21,594 nt of DNA from assembly GCA_964403545.1 (NCBI GenBank), contig CAYOGN010000116.1, positions 1 to 21,594 of the forward strand. The letters run 5' to 3'. Of the stretch, positions 14,287-21,594 are shown one piece after another. Position numbers and translations under genes: made by a program. The number at the start of each line of letters is the position of its first letter. Position 1 is the first letter of the stretch. The notes under the pieces are model-generated. The model was not told where the DNA came from, made no database searches, and worked only from the letters and a program-made list of their open reading frames with translations. Source of the stretch: VYFG01 sp964403545. Its GTDB lineage: Bacteria; Pseudomonadota; Gammaproteobacteria; Arenicellales; Poriferihabitantaceae.

Positions 14287-15740
14287 TGTCTCGTATCTAT
14301 ATCTCTGCCACCCGTAAATCTTCCGGCAAGACAACGTTTAGTCTGGGATTGTGCGCGGCCTTGAGTGAGCGTGGACTTGTGGTTCAGCCTTTCAAGAAGG
14401 GACCTGACTATATCGATCCGATGTGGCTCAGTAAAGTAAGTGGACGGTCGTGTTTTAATCTCGATTTTAATACGATGTCACGGGATGAGCTGTTGGTTAC
14501 ATTTGCCCGCTACCAGAAAAATGCAGACATCAGTGTTGTCGAAGGTACCAAAGGGTTGTTCGATGGAATAGACCTGAAGGGAGCTGACAGTAATGCTGCG
14601 ATGGCAGGCCTGTTACAAACACCGGTAATTCTGGTACTGGATGCAGAAGGCATAACCCGCGGTATTGCGCCGCTACTTCAGGGCTACCAGGCATTCGATA
14701 GGAATATACAAATTGCCGGGGTAGTGTTGAACAACCTTGGTGGCGCCCGCCACGAAACCAAGCTGCGGAACGTCATAGAGTACTACACAGATATTGAAGT
14801 GCTGGGTGCAATACAGCGCAATGCAGATCTGATCATCAGGCAACGCCATCTCGGATTGACAACTGAGCGGGAAGACCCGGAGCGGGACAGGCATATAGCA
14901 AAGATTACCGAAGCAGTAAAAAATCAGGTGGATATCGACCGTATCATTAAAATATCCGATATGGTTAACGCATTTCCTGTAGATCCATTGCCAGGATCAC
15001 AAAGTCTCAAGGCTGGTTTGCGAATTGGTATTGCAAGAGATGACGCTTTTTGCTTTTACTACCCGGACGATCTGGTGGCAATGGAGCAACTTGGCGTCAC
15101 CATCAAGTACTTTGACACCATGCAGGACCATGCTCTTCCGGATGTTGATGCACTGTTTATTGGTGGCGGGTTTCCTGAGATGCATGGCCAGCAGCTGCAA
15201 TCCAACAGTGAATTGCGAGCCGCCATCAGGCAGTTTGTAAGCACGGGAAAACCAGTGTACGCAGAATGCGGTGGTCTGATGTATCTGAGTCGGGAGATAA
15301 ACTGGCAGGGCAGGCGATATGAAATGGTCGGCGCTATTCCGGCGGATACTGAATTGCATCAGCGGCCGGTCGGGCGTGGGTATGTTGTTCTGGAAACGAC
15401 CAGTGACCACCCCTGGATCAGTAAGCCGGGGCAGCAGTGGAAGTTCAATGGGCAGGTCGAAACACAGTCCAGTGAACAAAAACCGTCTACGGTTAACGCC
15501 CATGAGTTTCATTATTCAAGTCTGCGGAATGTTGATTCAGCGGTAAAATATGCATTCAATGTCAAACGTGGTCATGGAATCGATGGTGACCACGACGGGC
15601 TGGTATACGGTAGTATTTTTGCCAGCTATTCCCATATGCGAAATACTGCTGCCAATCCGTGGGTTGTGCAGTTTATTGAAGCAGTCAAAGCCAATATTGA
15701 AACAAACTCCCAATCGGGCAAACTTCATCACGGTTCCTGA
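14286..15740 (+). CDS. dsrN: DsrN, sirohaem amidase (CobB/CbiA family)
   Basis: 484 residues homologous to cobyrinic acid a,c-diamide synthase. The P-loop is at the start (SATRKSSGKTTFSLGL, residues 7-22), with GPDYIDPMW soon after, typical of CobB/CbiA. The C-terminal glutamine amidotransferase domain has the nucleophile cysteine in VYAECGGLMYLS (near residue 327) and late histidines in NAHEFHYSS. In dsr operons it is believed to make sirohaem amide, the DsrAB cofactor, with glutamine and ATP. It follows dsrP by 79 bases with a possible coupled leader and precedes dsrR by 15. Confidence 0.95.
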   Translation: MSRIYISATRKSSGKTTFSLGLCAALSERGLVVQPFKKGPDYIDPMWLSKVSGRSCFNLDFNTMSRDELLVTFARYQKNADISVVEGTKGLFDGIDLKGADSNAAMAGLLQTPVILVLDAEGITRGIAPLLQGYQAFDRNIQIAGVVLNNLGGARHETKLRNVIEYYTDIEVLGAIQRNADLIIRQRHLGLTTEREDPERDRHIAKITEAVKNQVDIDRIIKISDMVNAFPVDPLPGSQSLKAGLRIGIARDDAFCFYYPDDLVAMEQLGVTIKYFDTMQDHALPDVDALFIGGGFPEMHGQQLQSNSELRAAIRQFVSTGKPVYAECGGLMYLSREINWQGRRYEMVGAIPADTELHQRPVGRGYVVLETTSDHPWISKPGQQWKFNGQVETQSSEQKPSTVNAHEFHYSSLRNVDSAVKYAFNVKRGHGIDGDHDGLVYGSIFASYSHMRNTAANPWVVQFIEAVKANIETNSQSGKLHHGS

Positions 15741-15755
15741 AGAGGATAATTAACT

Positions 15756-16073
15756 ATGATTACCATTAGCAAAAGTGCCGCCAAACAAATCAAATTGTCC
15801 ATGGAAGAGTCGGATGCTGAAACCATGTCCCTGAGGATCGCTGCGAAGAGACTCGAAGACGGCTCTCTGGATTATGCGATGGGATTTGACAATACTGATC
15901 ACAATGACAGCCAGAGTCGGTCCAATGGCATTCATATCGTCGTAGCGCCGACCAGCACCGAACTGTTGCAAAACGCGCAGCTGGATTATGTGCAAATGGA
16001 GGATGGCGAGTTTCACTTTATATTTCTCAATCCTAACGATCCCGGACACGTGGAGCCCAAACTCGAATCCTGA
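15756..16073 (+). CDS. dsrR: DsrR, cysteine-free IscA-like protein
   Basis: 105 residues with the A-type (IscA/ErpA) opening MITISKSAAKQIKLSMEES and the overall IscA length. None of the three cluster-binding cysteines of IscA is present; there is no cysteine at all, which is the known hallmark of DsrR. A. vinosum DsrR is reported to affect dsr gene expression after transcription rather than carry iron-sulfur clusters. A good ribosome site (AGAGGA) precedes the ATG. dsrS, which follows dsrR in A. vinosum, is not present; a histidine kinase gene comes next. Confidence 0.93.
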   Translation: MITISKSAAKQIKLSMEESDAETMSLRIAAKRLEDGSLDYAMGFDNTDHNDSQSRSNGIHIVVAPTSTELLQNAQLDYVQMEDGEFHFIFLNPNDPGHVEPKLES

Positions 16074-16200
16074 CAGGTATTTTCGGGCGACAATCAGACG
16101 GAGCAATAATGTTTTCTGGATATCGCGACTGGATCAGATTATAGTCGGGAAACTTTGAACATATGGTGAATCGGACGATCGTTGGATATTTCGGAAAAAA

Positions 16201-17847
16201 GTGAACAAAACTGATTATCTCAAGGCCAATCAGGCGGCTGAAGAGGAGCCCAGATGCCTGATTTCACCTGAATCCAAATGGTATCAGCCAGGTCGGGGCT
16301 TTACCTGCCGCCAGATAATGCTGCCATTGCTGATCATTGCCGGATTGCTGGTGGTAACGATCGCAATACAAGTTGGTTCGATGGTTGGGGCTGGCAATCC
16401 CGGTTTGTTTGACTGGTTCCTCACGATCACGTCCGGTGTGATGCTGGCACTGTCTATTCGTGCACTATTGTTCGTCCGCAGTTCGTTACTGGATCCCCTG
16501 ACCCAGGTGCGCCGTTGGGTTTCAAAAGTAAAAAGAGGTGAAATGTCTGCCAGAATGCCGGCGTTATCCAGCGGCGAGTTTAATGAACTCGCCAGTGATA
16601 TCAATGGTTTGGCTTCTCTTATCGAATCACTCCATAGTGATCTTAAAGCCGAAGTTGAGGCTCAGACAGGAAAACTGGCACGTAAGACCCAGTCACTGGA
16701 ATTGTTATACGAAGTCATGACATCGGCAAACGCAGCCTATGAAATAAATGATCTGCTAACTCACTTTATGCACAGGCTGGGAGATGTTTTTAGCGCCGAC
16801 GCTGTGGTTGTACGGATGTTGAAGGACAGCAAACTGGAAATCGTTGATAGTTATGGGCTCGGTTTGAGCAGTCATTTTCTTGAACAGAGTGTGCCAATTC
16901 GATTTGCCCTTAACAGTGGCGTGTTTGGTAATGGCTCAATAGAAGTTCGTCTGGAAACCATTAATGAAGTGCTGACTGCCGGCAACACGAAAAGCGCGGC
17001 CGCTGGCGTTCGCCAAATTATATCGATTCCATTGCAATACCGGGATTCAATTCTCGGATGTTATCAGATGTTCATTGACTCATCAGCGGACCTGGCACAG
17101 GATACACGGGAATTACTGGTTAGTATTGGTCAACATCTTGGGGTTGCCATTGAACAGTCCCGACTGGATCAGGACGCCGGGAAATTGATGATGGTAGAGG
17201 AGCGAGCAAAGCTTGCCAATGAACTGCATGATTCTTTGGCACAAACCCTGGCCAGCCTGCGGTTTCAGGCGCGTGTACTGGACGAAACCTTGCATCAGGG
17301 GGATGAACAGGTCACCTGGGAAGAGCTTGAAAAACTGGAACGTCAGGTTGAAGAGGCCAATCGTGAGCTGCGTGTACTCATCAGCCAGTTCCGGGCGCCC
17401 CTGCAAACCCATGAGGTGGTGCTATCAGTGGAGAAACTGATCCGTAAATTTCGCCAGGATACCGGGGTCGCGGTATTCTTTCAGAATGAGTGGTCTGATG
17501 ATAGTCTATCCGAAGACATGCGCAATGATGTTATTCGAATTATTCAGGAAGCGCTTGCCAATATCAAGAAACATGCCGATGCAAAGACGGTGCGGGTGCT
17601 GATTCGCCATCATGGTGAACATTACCGTATTATGGTGGAGGACGATGGGGTCGGGTATGATGAATCGCTGTTGCAGGAGGGTAAACCCGGGGAGCATATC
17701 GGGCGCCAGATTATGCTTGAACGATCGGAAAATCTGGGTGCAGAACTCAGGCTTGATTCCGAACTCGGGGAAGGCAGCCTGATTAGCCTGGAGTTTGATG
17801 GTCCATATACCGCCAGGATAAACGAACCATTGGCGGCATCCGGGTGA
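16201..17847 (+). CDS. NarX-type sensor histidine kinase (HAMP-GAF-HisKA_3)
   Basis: 548 residues, GTG start with GGA close by. Two membrane helices (about 39-62 and 70-92) are joined by only a short loop, so the large periplasmic nitrate-sensing domain and P-box of true NarX are missing. A HAMP linker (LLDPLTQVRRWVSKVKRGEM, about 98-150) and a GAF-like domain (about 170-325) follow. The HisKA_3 dimerisation helix has the phospho-acceptor His343 in KLANELHDSLAQTLASLRFQ. The ATPase domain has the N-box IIQEALANIKKHA and the G1 motif DDGVGYDES near 481. The signal is probably cytoplasmic, read by GAF. It lies 127 bases after dsrR, in the dsr direction, and its partner follows after 69 bases. 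Confidence 0.9.
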   Translation: MNKTDYLKANQAAEEEPRCLISPESKWYQPGRGFTCRQIMLPLLIIAGLLVVTIAIQVGSMVGAGNPGLFDWFLTITSGVMLALSIRALLFVRSSLLDPLTQVRRWVSKVKRGEMSARMPALSSGEFNELASDINGLASLIESLHSDLKAEVEAQTGKLARKTQSLELLYEVMTSANAAYEINDLLTHFMHRLGDVFSADAVVVRMLKDSKLEIVDSYGLGLSSHFLEQSVPIRFALNSGVFGNGSIEVRLETINEVLTAGNTKSAAAGVRQIISIPLQYRDSILGCYQMFIDSSADLAQDTRELLVSIGQHLGVAIEQSRLDQDAGKLMMVEERAKLANELHDSLAQTLASLRFQARVLDETLHQGDEQVTWEELEKLERQVEEANRELRVLISQFRAPLQTHEVVLSVEKLIRKFRQDTGVAVFFQNEWSDDSLSEDMRNDVIRIIQEALANIKKHADAKTVRVLIRHHGEHYRIMVEDDGVGYDESLLQEGKPGEHIGRQIMLERSENLGAELRLDSELGEGSLISLEFDGPYTARINEPLAASG

Positions 17848-17916
17848 ATCAGGGTGAATACGGCTGGCAAGATAAATACGGCAGGGTAAAATACTACAGT
17901 TAAACAGGGGTTATTT

Positions 17917-18567
17917 ATGAAAGCAGTTCTAATCGACGATCATGCATTATTCAGGGACGGGCTTGAAGGTCTTTTAAAGCGACGCGGGGTAGAAGTGCGG
18001 GCTTGCTCAAACGGTCTCGAAGGCATTGAGGCCACTACGGTATTTAAACCTGATGTCGTTATGGTTGACCTGCGAATGCCTGAGATTGACGGTGTTCAAA
18101 CCCTCAAGATGCTACGAGAGAAAGACGCGAAGTTGCCGATCCTTATTTTGACCACTAGTGATGAAGCGACCGATCTCAAGGAATGTTTGCGTCATGAAGC
18201 AAGCGGTTACCTGCTCAAGGATATGGATCCGGATGATCTCGTGGTCGCACTACGAAAGGTCATTGCCGGAGAGACGGTGGTTGCTCCCGAGCTTGCCGGA
18301 ACCCTGGCGGCAATTATCCAGAATCGGGGTGATGCATCGACCGAAGAAGAGAAAACCACTTTTTCAAGTCTATCGCCAAGAGAGATGGAAATCCTTAGTC
18401 ACCTGACCGAAGGCCAGAGTAATAAAGTGATCGCCAGGCATCTCGGGATATCTGACGGCACGGTCAAACTGCACGTCAAGTCAATTCTGAAAAAACTTGG
18501 TTTGCATTCCAGAGTAGAAGCAGCGGTTTTAGCCGCCAATGAACGAATTTTTATCCGTAATCGTTAG
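17917..18567 (+). CDS. NarL/FixJ-type response regulator, partner of the upstream kinase
   Basis: 216 residues. The receiver domain has acidic Asp7-Asp8, the phosphorylated Asp51 in VVMVDLRMPEIDG, the TTS of ILILTTSDEA, and the lysine in GYLLKDMDPDD. The LuxR/NarL helix-turn-helix occupies about 147-210 (LSPREMEILSHLTEGQSNKV, then ARHLGISDGTVKLHVKSILK). AGGGG lies upstream of the ATG. It is expected to bind DNA as a phosphorylated dimer at 7-2-7 type TACC-containing sites; three candidate sites are noted in this window. It ends four bases from the convergent DsrE2-family gene. Confidence 0.93.
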   Translation: MKAVLIDDHALFRDGLEGLLKRRGVEVRACSNGLEGIEATTVFKPDVVMVDLRMPEIDGVQTLKMLREKDAKLPILILTTSDEATDLKECLRHEASGYLLKDMDPDDLVVALRKVIAGETVVAPELAGTLAAIIQNRGDASTEEEKTTFSSLSPREMEILSHLTEGQSNKVIARHLGISDGTVKLHVKSILKKLGLHSRVEAAVLAANERIFIRNR

Positions 18568-18571
18568 GGAG

Positions 18572-19051
18572 TCAGATAAACAGGCTAACGTCTGAATCTC
18601 CGGCAAACTCAAAGAACGTTGCAGCGCCGCCTAATTCGATGCCGTCGATGAAATCATCCTGGCTCATGTCGAACAGGTCGATTGTCATTTGACAGCCAAT
18701 TAACCTGACCCCGGATTCCTGACAGGCTTCACGCAGATCCGACACACTGGCCACGCCTTTGGACTTCATCTTGCTTTTCATCATTGAAGACATCACTGAC
18801 TCCATTCCCGGTATAGCCGTTCCCATGACGGGAAACCATTTATCCATCGCCATTGGCATTGGCATTCCTGGATTGCCCAGCGGGCTCACCTTTAAATTTA
18901 GATCCTTTTTCAACAGTCCGAGGCCATAGAAAGTAAAGAATATGGCAACTTCGTAGTCCAGCGCCGCAGCGGTGGAGGCCAGGATAAATGGAGGATAGGC
19001 CCAATCAAGGGTGCCCTTGGTCGCAATCAGTGCTAATTTTTTTTGTGCCAT
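18572..19051 (-). CDS. dsrE2: DsrE2-family sulfur-transfer protein
   Basis: 159 residues, clearly the DsrE2 type: KLALIATKGTLDWAYPPFIL, then STAAALDYEVAIFFTFYGLG, SPLGNPGMPMPMAMDKW, a methionine-rich SVMSSMMKSKMKSKGVASV stretch, and IDLFDMSQDDFIDGIELGGA followed by ATFFEFAGD. Two cysteines are present, Cys110 (LREACQES) and Cys120 (LIGCQMT); the second sits where DsrE-type carriers hold persulfide. In other sulfur oxidisers dsrE2 is commonly linked to rhodanese and tusA genes, which supply sulfur to dsr; those partners are not in this window. The hydrophobic N-terminal half may associate with the membrane. No clear ribosome site precedes the ATG. Convergent with the NarL-like gene. Confidence 0.9.
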   Translation of the reverse strand: MAQKKLALIATKGTLDWAYPPFILASTAAALDYEVAIFFTFYGLGLLKKDLNLKVSPLGNPGMPMPMAMDKWFPVMGTAIPGMESVMSSMMKSKMKSKGVASVSDLREACQESGVRLIGCQMTIDLFDMSQDDFIDGIELGGAATFFEFAGDSDVSLFI

Positions 19052-19223
19052 TATGATATCAAGTGGTTAGGGAGCCGCAAAATTTGTGGGCTCAAAGTGA
19101 TCGTTGGTGAATAACTCGGATATTCCTGTATTGACAAGGGTTAGCTGAGAAAATTGAGATGCCTCCGGTAAGATTCTATTACATTGAAACTACTCATACT
19201 ATTACGCGAAAGTCGTATTGGTA

Positions 19224-19239
19224 TATCCCGTTAGTGGTA
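19224..19239 (-). promoter_or_regulatory. Candidate NarL-type regulator site, copy 2 (upstream of dsrE2)
   Basis: On the minus strand this reads TACCACTAACGGGATA, identical to the dsrA-upstream copy at 14 of 16 positions. It lies about 175 bases before the dsrE2 ATG. It overlaps a possible TTGACC-18-TATACC promoter, and alternatively sits about 43 bases before the start point implied by TAGTAT at 19196-19201. Confidence 0.45.
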
Positions 19240-19257
19240 TGTGGGTCAACCAAAGTT

Positions 19258-19323
19258 CCCTGCGACCGTGACATGCCGGCCTGCGTCGCTCATTCGCATC
19301 CCTGCGACCGCGACATACCGGCC
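19258..19323 (+). repeat. Imperfect 24-bp direct repeat
   Basis: Copies at 19258-19281 and 19300-19323 both begin CCCTGCGACCG and end CCGGCC, differing at two positions, with a 42-base period. Locally GC-rich compared with its flanks. No transposase or inverted ends are visible. It could be a fragment of a dispersed genomic repeat. Confidence 0.85.
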
Positions 19324-19334
19324 ATCCTGGCCAT

Positions 19335-19357
19335 AAAAAGGCCCGATTGCTCGGGCC
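19335..19357 (-). terminator. Rho-independent terminator of the FadL-type gene
   Basis: Read on the minus strand: perfect 7-bp stem GGCCCGA / TCGGGCC with a GCAA loop, followed by TTTTTAT. It lies 25 bases after the stop of the outer-membrane protein gene. Confidence 0.9.
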
Positions 19358-19381
19358 CTGATTGCTGGTATGAGATTACAG

Positions 19382-20635
19382 TTATCTTAACCAGCTAAAA
19401 GTAATGCCGATTGCATTCTGGTCCATCCGTAAATCAGGCGCTGGTGTTCCGGCCCCGGGAGGGGTTAGTTTGGCGCCGTTGCCTTCCAGTGTTTCGTCAA
19501 ATGTTCTGACGTAAGAACCCGTAATCGAAAAAGTTTCACTAAACTGGTGGGTAAAGCCAATAGACAGATGATCCGTTGTCACCCCCGGAACTAAAGAGTT
19601 AAAAAATGCATCATTAAAGGTGCCATTGGGTACTGGCTGGTCACCATGATTATATCCAGCTCTTAAAATAAACGTAGGATTCACCCGGTAAACCACGCCA
19701 AGTCTGTATATGGTTATATCATCCCAGCCAAAACCGGGCCCGGTTTCAGCGCCCAAAGGGGATCTGCCATCGCCAGTGGTTGGGTTACCAAATGCGCTGA
19801 TTTTTGAATAATTTACCCGGGTGATATCTAACAGAATATCCATTGCATCGGAAGCTTTGTACGCTAAACCAATGCCAAATTTTTCAGGGATATCAACACT
19901 GCCACCCGGAAATAAACCAACATACTCATCAAATTCATCCATACTGATTTCAGACTGATAGGTAGCACCCAGCGTCACGGTATCGGATACCTGGCCTATC
20001 CAGCCGAGGGTTATCCCAACACCAGTCGCATCTGACACGCCATTGTCAGTAAATTTTGCGGGATCCATTGAGGCAGCGGAGAGCGCTCCCAACCCTTTTG
20101 CTTCAAACTCTTGATAGGCAATATTGAGGCTGATTCCGAACGAATTCTTATCGACTTTTATAGAATAGGTTGGCTGGATAAATAACTGCGCCAGATCTAT
20201 GCCGGCCGGCCCTCCCAAAAGTGGATGAAAGGCATAATCTGTATTCTGGCCGCCAGCGGCAGAAATGCTGATGCCAAACGATTTGTTATCGCCGATCAAG
20301 CGGTTATAGCCAAACTCGGGTATTGGAAACAAATCGGTCTCGTTGCCATCAAAAGTCTGACCGCCCAATGTCATATCTCTGTCCGGTTGAAAAAATTCAA
20401 TTCCTGCGTCGATACGATTGCCAATAAGAACACCCGACGCGGGGTTAATTGACAAACCCAACGTATCCTGTGGATAAGCGATGCCCGCACCGGCGACGCC
20501 CCTTGCGCTTTGCCCGTTGGCAACTGGCTGATTGCCGTTGGTCGCTGAGGCTGTTACAGGAATACTTGTTACGGCAACGACCAGCGCAGCGATTACAAAC
20601 CGATTACTCAGACTGTTATCTGAAATTATTTTCAT
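19382..20635 (-). CDS. FadL/OmpP1-family outer-membrane channel
   Basis: 417 residues from ATG 20635. I chose this start because it has AGGAG about 9 bases upstream and opens a signal peptide (MKIISDNSLSNRFVIAALVV, cleavage near VTASA-TNG); the frame is open 27 codons further upstream. The mature N-terminus NGNQPVANGQSARGVAGAGI, then AYPQDTLGLSINPASG, is the FadL-family hatch/NPA region. The rest alternates as beta strands, with a C-terminal segment ITFSWLR that ends on Arg rather than the usual aromatic. FadL proteins admit hydrophobic molecules such as fatty acids or aromatics. Its promoter carries a site like that upstream of dsrA, so a link to sulfur metabolism is possible. It is followed by a strong terminator. 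Confidence 0.9.
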   Translation of the reverse strand: MKIISDNSLSNRFVIAALVVAVTSIPVTASATNGNQPVANGQSARGVAGAGIAYPQDTLGLSINPASGVLIGNRIDAGIEFFQPDRDMTLGGQTFDGNETDLFPIPEFGYNRLIGDNKSFGISISAAGGQNTDYAFHPLLGGPAGIDLAQLFIQPTYSIKVDKNSFGISLNIAYQEFEAKGLGALSAASMDPAKFTDNGVSDATGVGITLGWIGQVSDTVTLGATYQSEISMDEFDEYVGLFPGGSVDIPEKFGIGLAYKASDAMDILLDITRVNYSKISAFGNPTTGDGRSPLGAETGPGFGWDDITIYRLGVVYRVNPTFILRAGYNHGDQPVPNGTFNDAFFNSLVPGVTTDHLSIGFTHQFSETFSITGSYVRTFDETLEGNGAKLTPPGAGTPAPDLRMDQNAIGITFSWLR

Positions 20636-20738
20636 TAGTCTGTCTCCTCTCTTTATAGTGGTGAATGAATTGCTCTGCTGCAAAGTATTTTGATCCTCGA
20701 TCGCTATCAATGACAAAAAGCCTTACAAAGCGAGTGGA

Positions 20739-20767
20739 ATAATGGTCTAAAATAGTGCATTAGTCAA
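20739..20767 (-). promoter_or_regulatory. Sigma70-type promoter of the FadL-type gene
   Basis: On the minus strand TTGACT (20767-20762), 17 bases, CATTAT (20744-20739): five of six and four of six consensus matches with ideal spacing. It predicts a start near 20732 and a leader of about 97 bases before the ATG at 20635. Confidence 0.6.
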
Positions 20768-20781
20768 GTTTAATGCGCACC

Positions 20782-20797
20782 TACCCCAATAGGTATA
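20782..20797 (+). promoter_or_regulatory. Candidate NarL-type regulator site, copy 3 (FadL gene / rpe intergenic)
   Basis: TACCCCAATAGGTATA shares 13 of 16 positions with the dsrA-upstream copy. It is centred about 57 bases before the predicted start of the FadL-type transcript, just upstream of its -35, a usual place for an activator. It is also 112 bases before the rpe ATG, so either gene could be controlled. Confidence 0.45.
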
Positions 20798-20908
20798 TTA
20801 AATAAATCAATTGCTTAGGATATAAATCGGGTGCTCTTATGAAGTAATTCGTGTACCCTTAATTTTTACCCTGGACTCATTCACAGAACGCCACTTTTAT
20901 AAAATACA

Positions 20909-21592
20909 ATGAATAATTTCCTGATTGCTCCCTCTATTTTGTCTGCTGATTTTGCACGCCTCGGTGAAGAAGTTGATCAGGTGCTGGAAGCTGGCGCAGA
21001 TATGGTTCACTTCGATGTTATGGACAATCACTATGTGCCAAACCTCACCATTGGGCCGCTGGTATGTGAAGCGTTACGCAATCACGGTGTTACCGCTCCC
21101 ATTGATGTGCATCTGATGATTCGCCCGGTAGACCGGATTATTCCGGACTTTGCCGCAGCTGGAGCCAGTTATATTACCTTTCATCCCGAGGCATCTGATC
21201 ATGTAGATCGCACCCTTCAGTTAATCAGGGAACAGGGGTGCAAGGCAGGCCTGGTATTTAATCCCGCAACGCCGCTCGACATACTGGAGTATGTGCTAGA
21301 TAAGATAGATATGATTTTGCTGATGTCGGTCAATCCGGGATTTGGTGGCCAGAAGTTTCTCCACTCGGCGCTGGATAAACTCCGCCAGGTGCGAAAGATT
21401 ATAGATACCAGCGGACATGCCATTCGACTTGAAATTGACGGTGGGGTAAAACTGGACAATATTGCGGAAATCGCAGCCGCAGGGGCGGACACTTTTGTTG
21501 TCGGGAGCGCAATATTTGGCGCCGCCAATGATTCCGATACCAATCGTTACAGGCGTGTAATTGAAGCTATGCGTGAACAGCTTACCGGCTAG
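20909..21592 (+). CDS. rpe: Ribulose-phosphate 3-epimerase
   Basis: 227 residues, the full family length, with the stop TAG inside the window. It interconverts ribulose 5-phosphate and xylulose 5-phosphate in the pentose phosphate and Calvin cycles. Motifs in order: APSILSADFARLGEEV (7-22), the catalytic Asp in HFDVMDNHYVPNLTIGP (34-50), DVHLMI with the metal histidine, MSVNPGFGGQKF, and the second catalytic Asp in RLEIDGGVKLDN, then GADTFVVGSAIFG, the phosphate-binding end. It is divergent from the FadL-type gene. No clear Shine-Dalgarno precedes the ATG. Its presence fits an autotroph but does not prove it. Confidence 0.97.
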   Translation: MNNFLIAPSILSADFARLGEEVDQVLEAGADMVHFDVMDNHYVPNLTIGPLVCEALRNHGVTAPIDVHLMIRPVDRIIPDFAAAGASYITFHPEASDHVDRTLQLIREQGCKAGLVFNPATPLDILEYVLDKIDMILLMSVNPGFGGQKFLHSALDKLRQVRKIIDTSGHAIRLEIDGGVKLDNIAEIAAAGADTFVVGSAIFGAANDSDTNRYRRVIEAMREQLTG

Positions 21593-21594
21593 TC

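Larger units (their letters stand above)
19052..19381. other. Gene-free stretch upstream of dsrE2 and downstream of the FadL-type gene
   Basis: 330 bases without a convincing gene. It holds, from left to right: AT-rich DNA that should contain the dsrE2 leader, a 16-bp TACC-type site (19224-19239, minus), a possible minus-strand promoter TTGACC (19244-19249), 18 bases, TATACC (19220-19225), a 24-bp direct repeat (19258-19323), and the FadL-gene terminator (19335-19357). A 79-codon ORF on the plus strand (19159-19398) spans the repeats and terminator and is most likely not real. Confidence 0.7.

Noticed and set aside
3419..16073. Sulfate-reducing (reductive) dsr system
   Set aside because: dsrEFH and dsrL are present and dsrD is not seen, and the gene order is that of sulfur oxidisers.
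16074..16200. Remnant of dsrS between dsrR and the kinase
   Set aside because: The 127 bases contain no reading frame of any length that resembles DsrS; only a weak CGACT/AGTCG inverted repeat is seen.
19159..19398. 79-codon plus-strand ORF (cysteine/aspartate-rich, with an internal PCDRD repeat)
   Set aside because: It spans the direct repeat and the FadL-gene terminator and has no convincing ribosome site; the protein repeat only reflects the DNA repeat.
20636..20716. 27-residue N-terminal extension of the FadL-type protein
   Set aside because: The internal ATG at 20635 has a good AGGAG and begins a proper signal peptide; the upstream part lies in the likely leader RNA.

Overview
The window suggests a sulfur-oxidising, probably chemolithoautotrophic, gammaproteobacterium. 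The evidence is a complete reverse-type dsr operon in the order dsrABEFHCMKLJOPNR, the order described for Allochromatium vinosum. It has the oxidative markers dsrEFH and dsrL and no dsrD. Ribulose-phosphate 3-epimerase at the right end fits Calvin-cycle or central carbon metabolism. I cannot name a genus from the sequence.

Layout. (1) Positions 22-3114, minus strand: a compact five-gene unit read away from dsr. In transcription order it encodes a TauD/TfdA-fold dioxygenase, an unrecognised 236-residue helical protein, a Cas6/Cmx6-like protein with no CRISPR context, a DsrC paralogue with no cysteine (RspA-type), and a 67-residue helical protein. (2) Positions 3115-3418: a divergent control region with a near-palindromic 16-bp site and a second, related inverted repeat. 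(3) Positions 3419-16073, plus strand: the dsr operon. (4) Positions 16201-18567: a NarX/NarL-type two-component pair, placed where dsrS follows dsrR in A. vinosum. (5) Positions 18572-19051, minus: a DsrE2-family protein, convergent with the regulator. (6) Positions 19052-19381: a gene-free stretch with a direct repeat, a second copy of the 16-bp site and the terminator of the next gene. (7) Positions 19382-20635, minus: a FadL-family outer-membrane channel, with a promoter and a third copy of the site upstream. (8) Positions 20909-21592: rpe.

How the genes work together. From knowledge of the families, sulfur reaches the cytoplasm as persulfide. It passes from carriers of the DsrE2/DsrEFH type to DsrC. 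DsrAB with sirohaem amide (made with DsrN) oxidises it to sulfite, and DsrL passes electrons to NAD. DsrMKJOP spans the membrane and handles the DsrC trisulfide/thiol couple and quinone electrons. My inference is that the NarXL-like pair controls dsr, the DsrE2 gene and the FadL gene through the shared TACC-type site. I also infer that the minus-strand unit with the orphan Cas6-like protein and the cysteine-free DsrC is an accessory, possibly regulatory or RNA-linked, module of sulfur oxidation. That module is the part of the window least explained by known biology.
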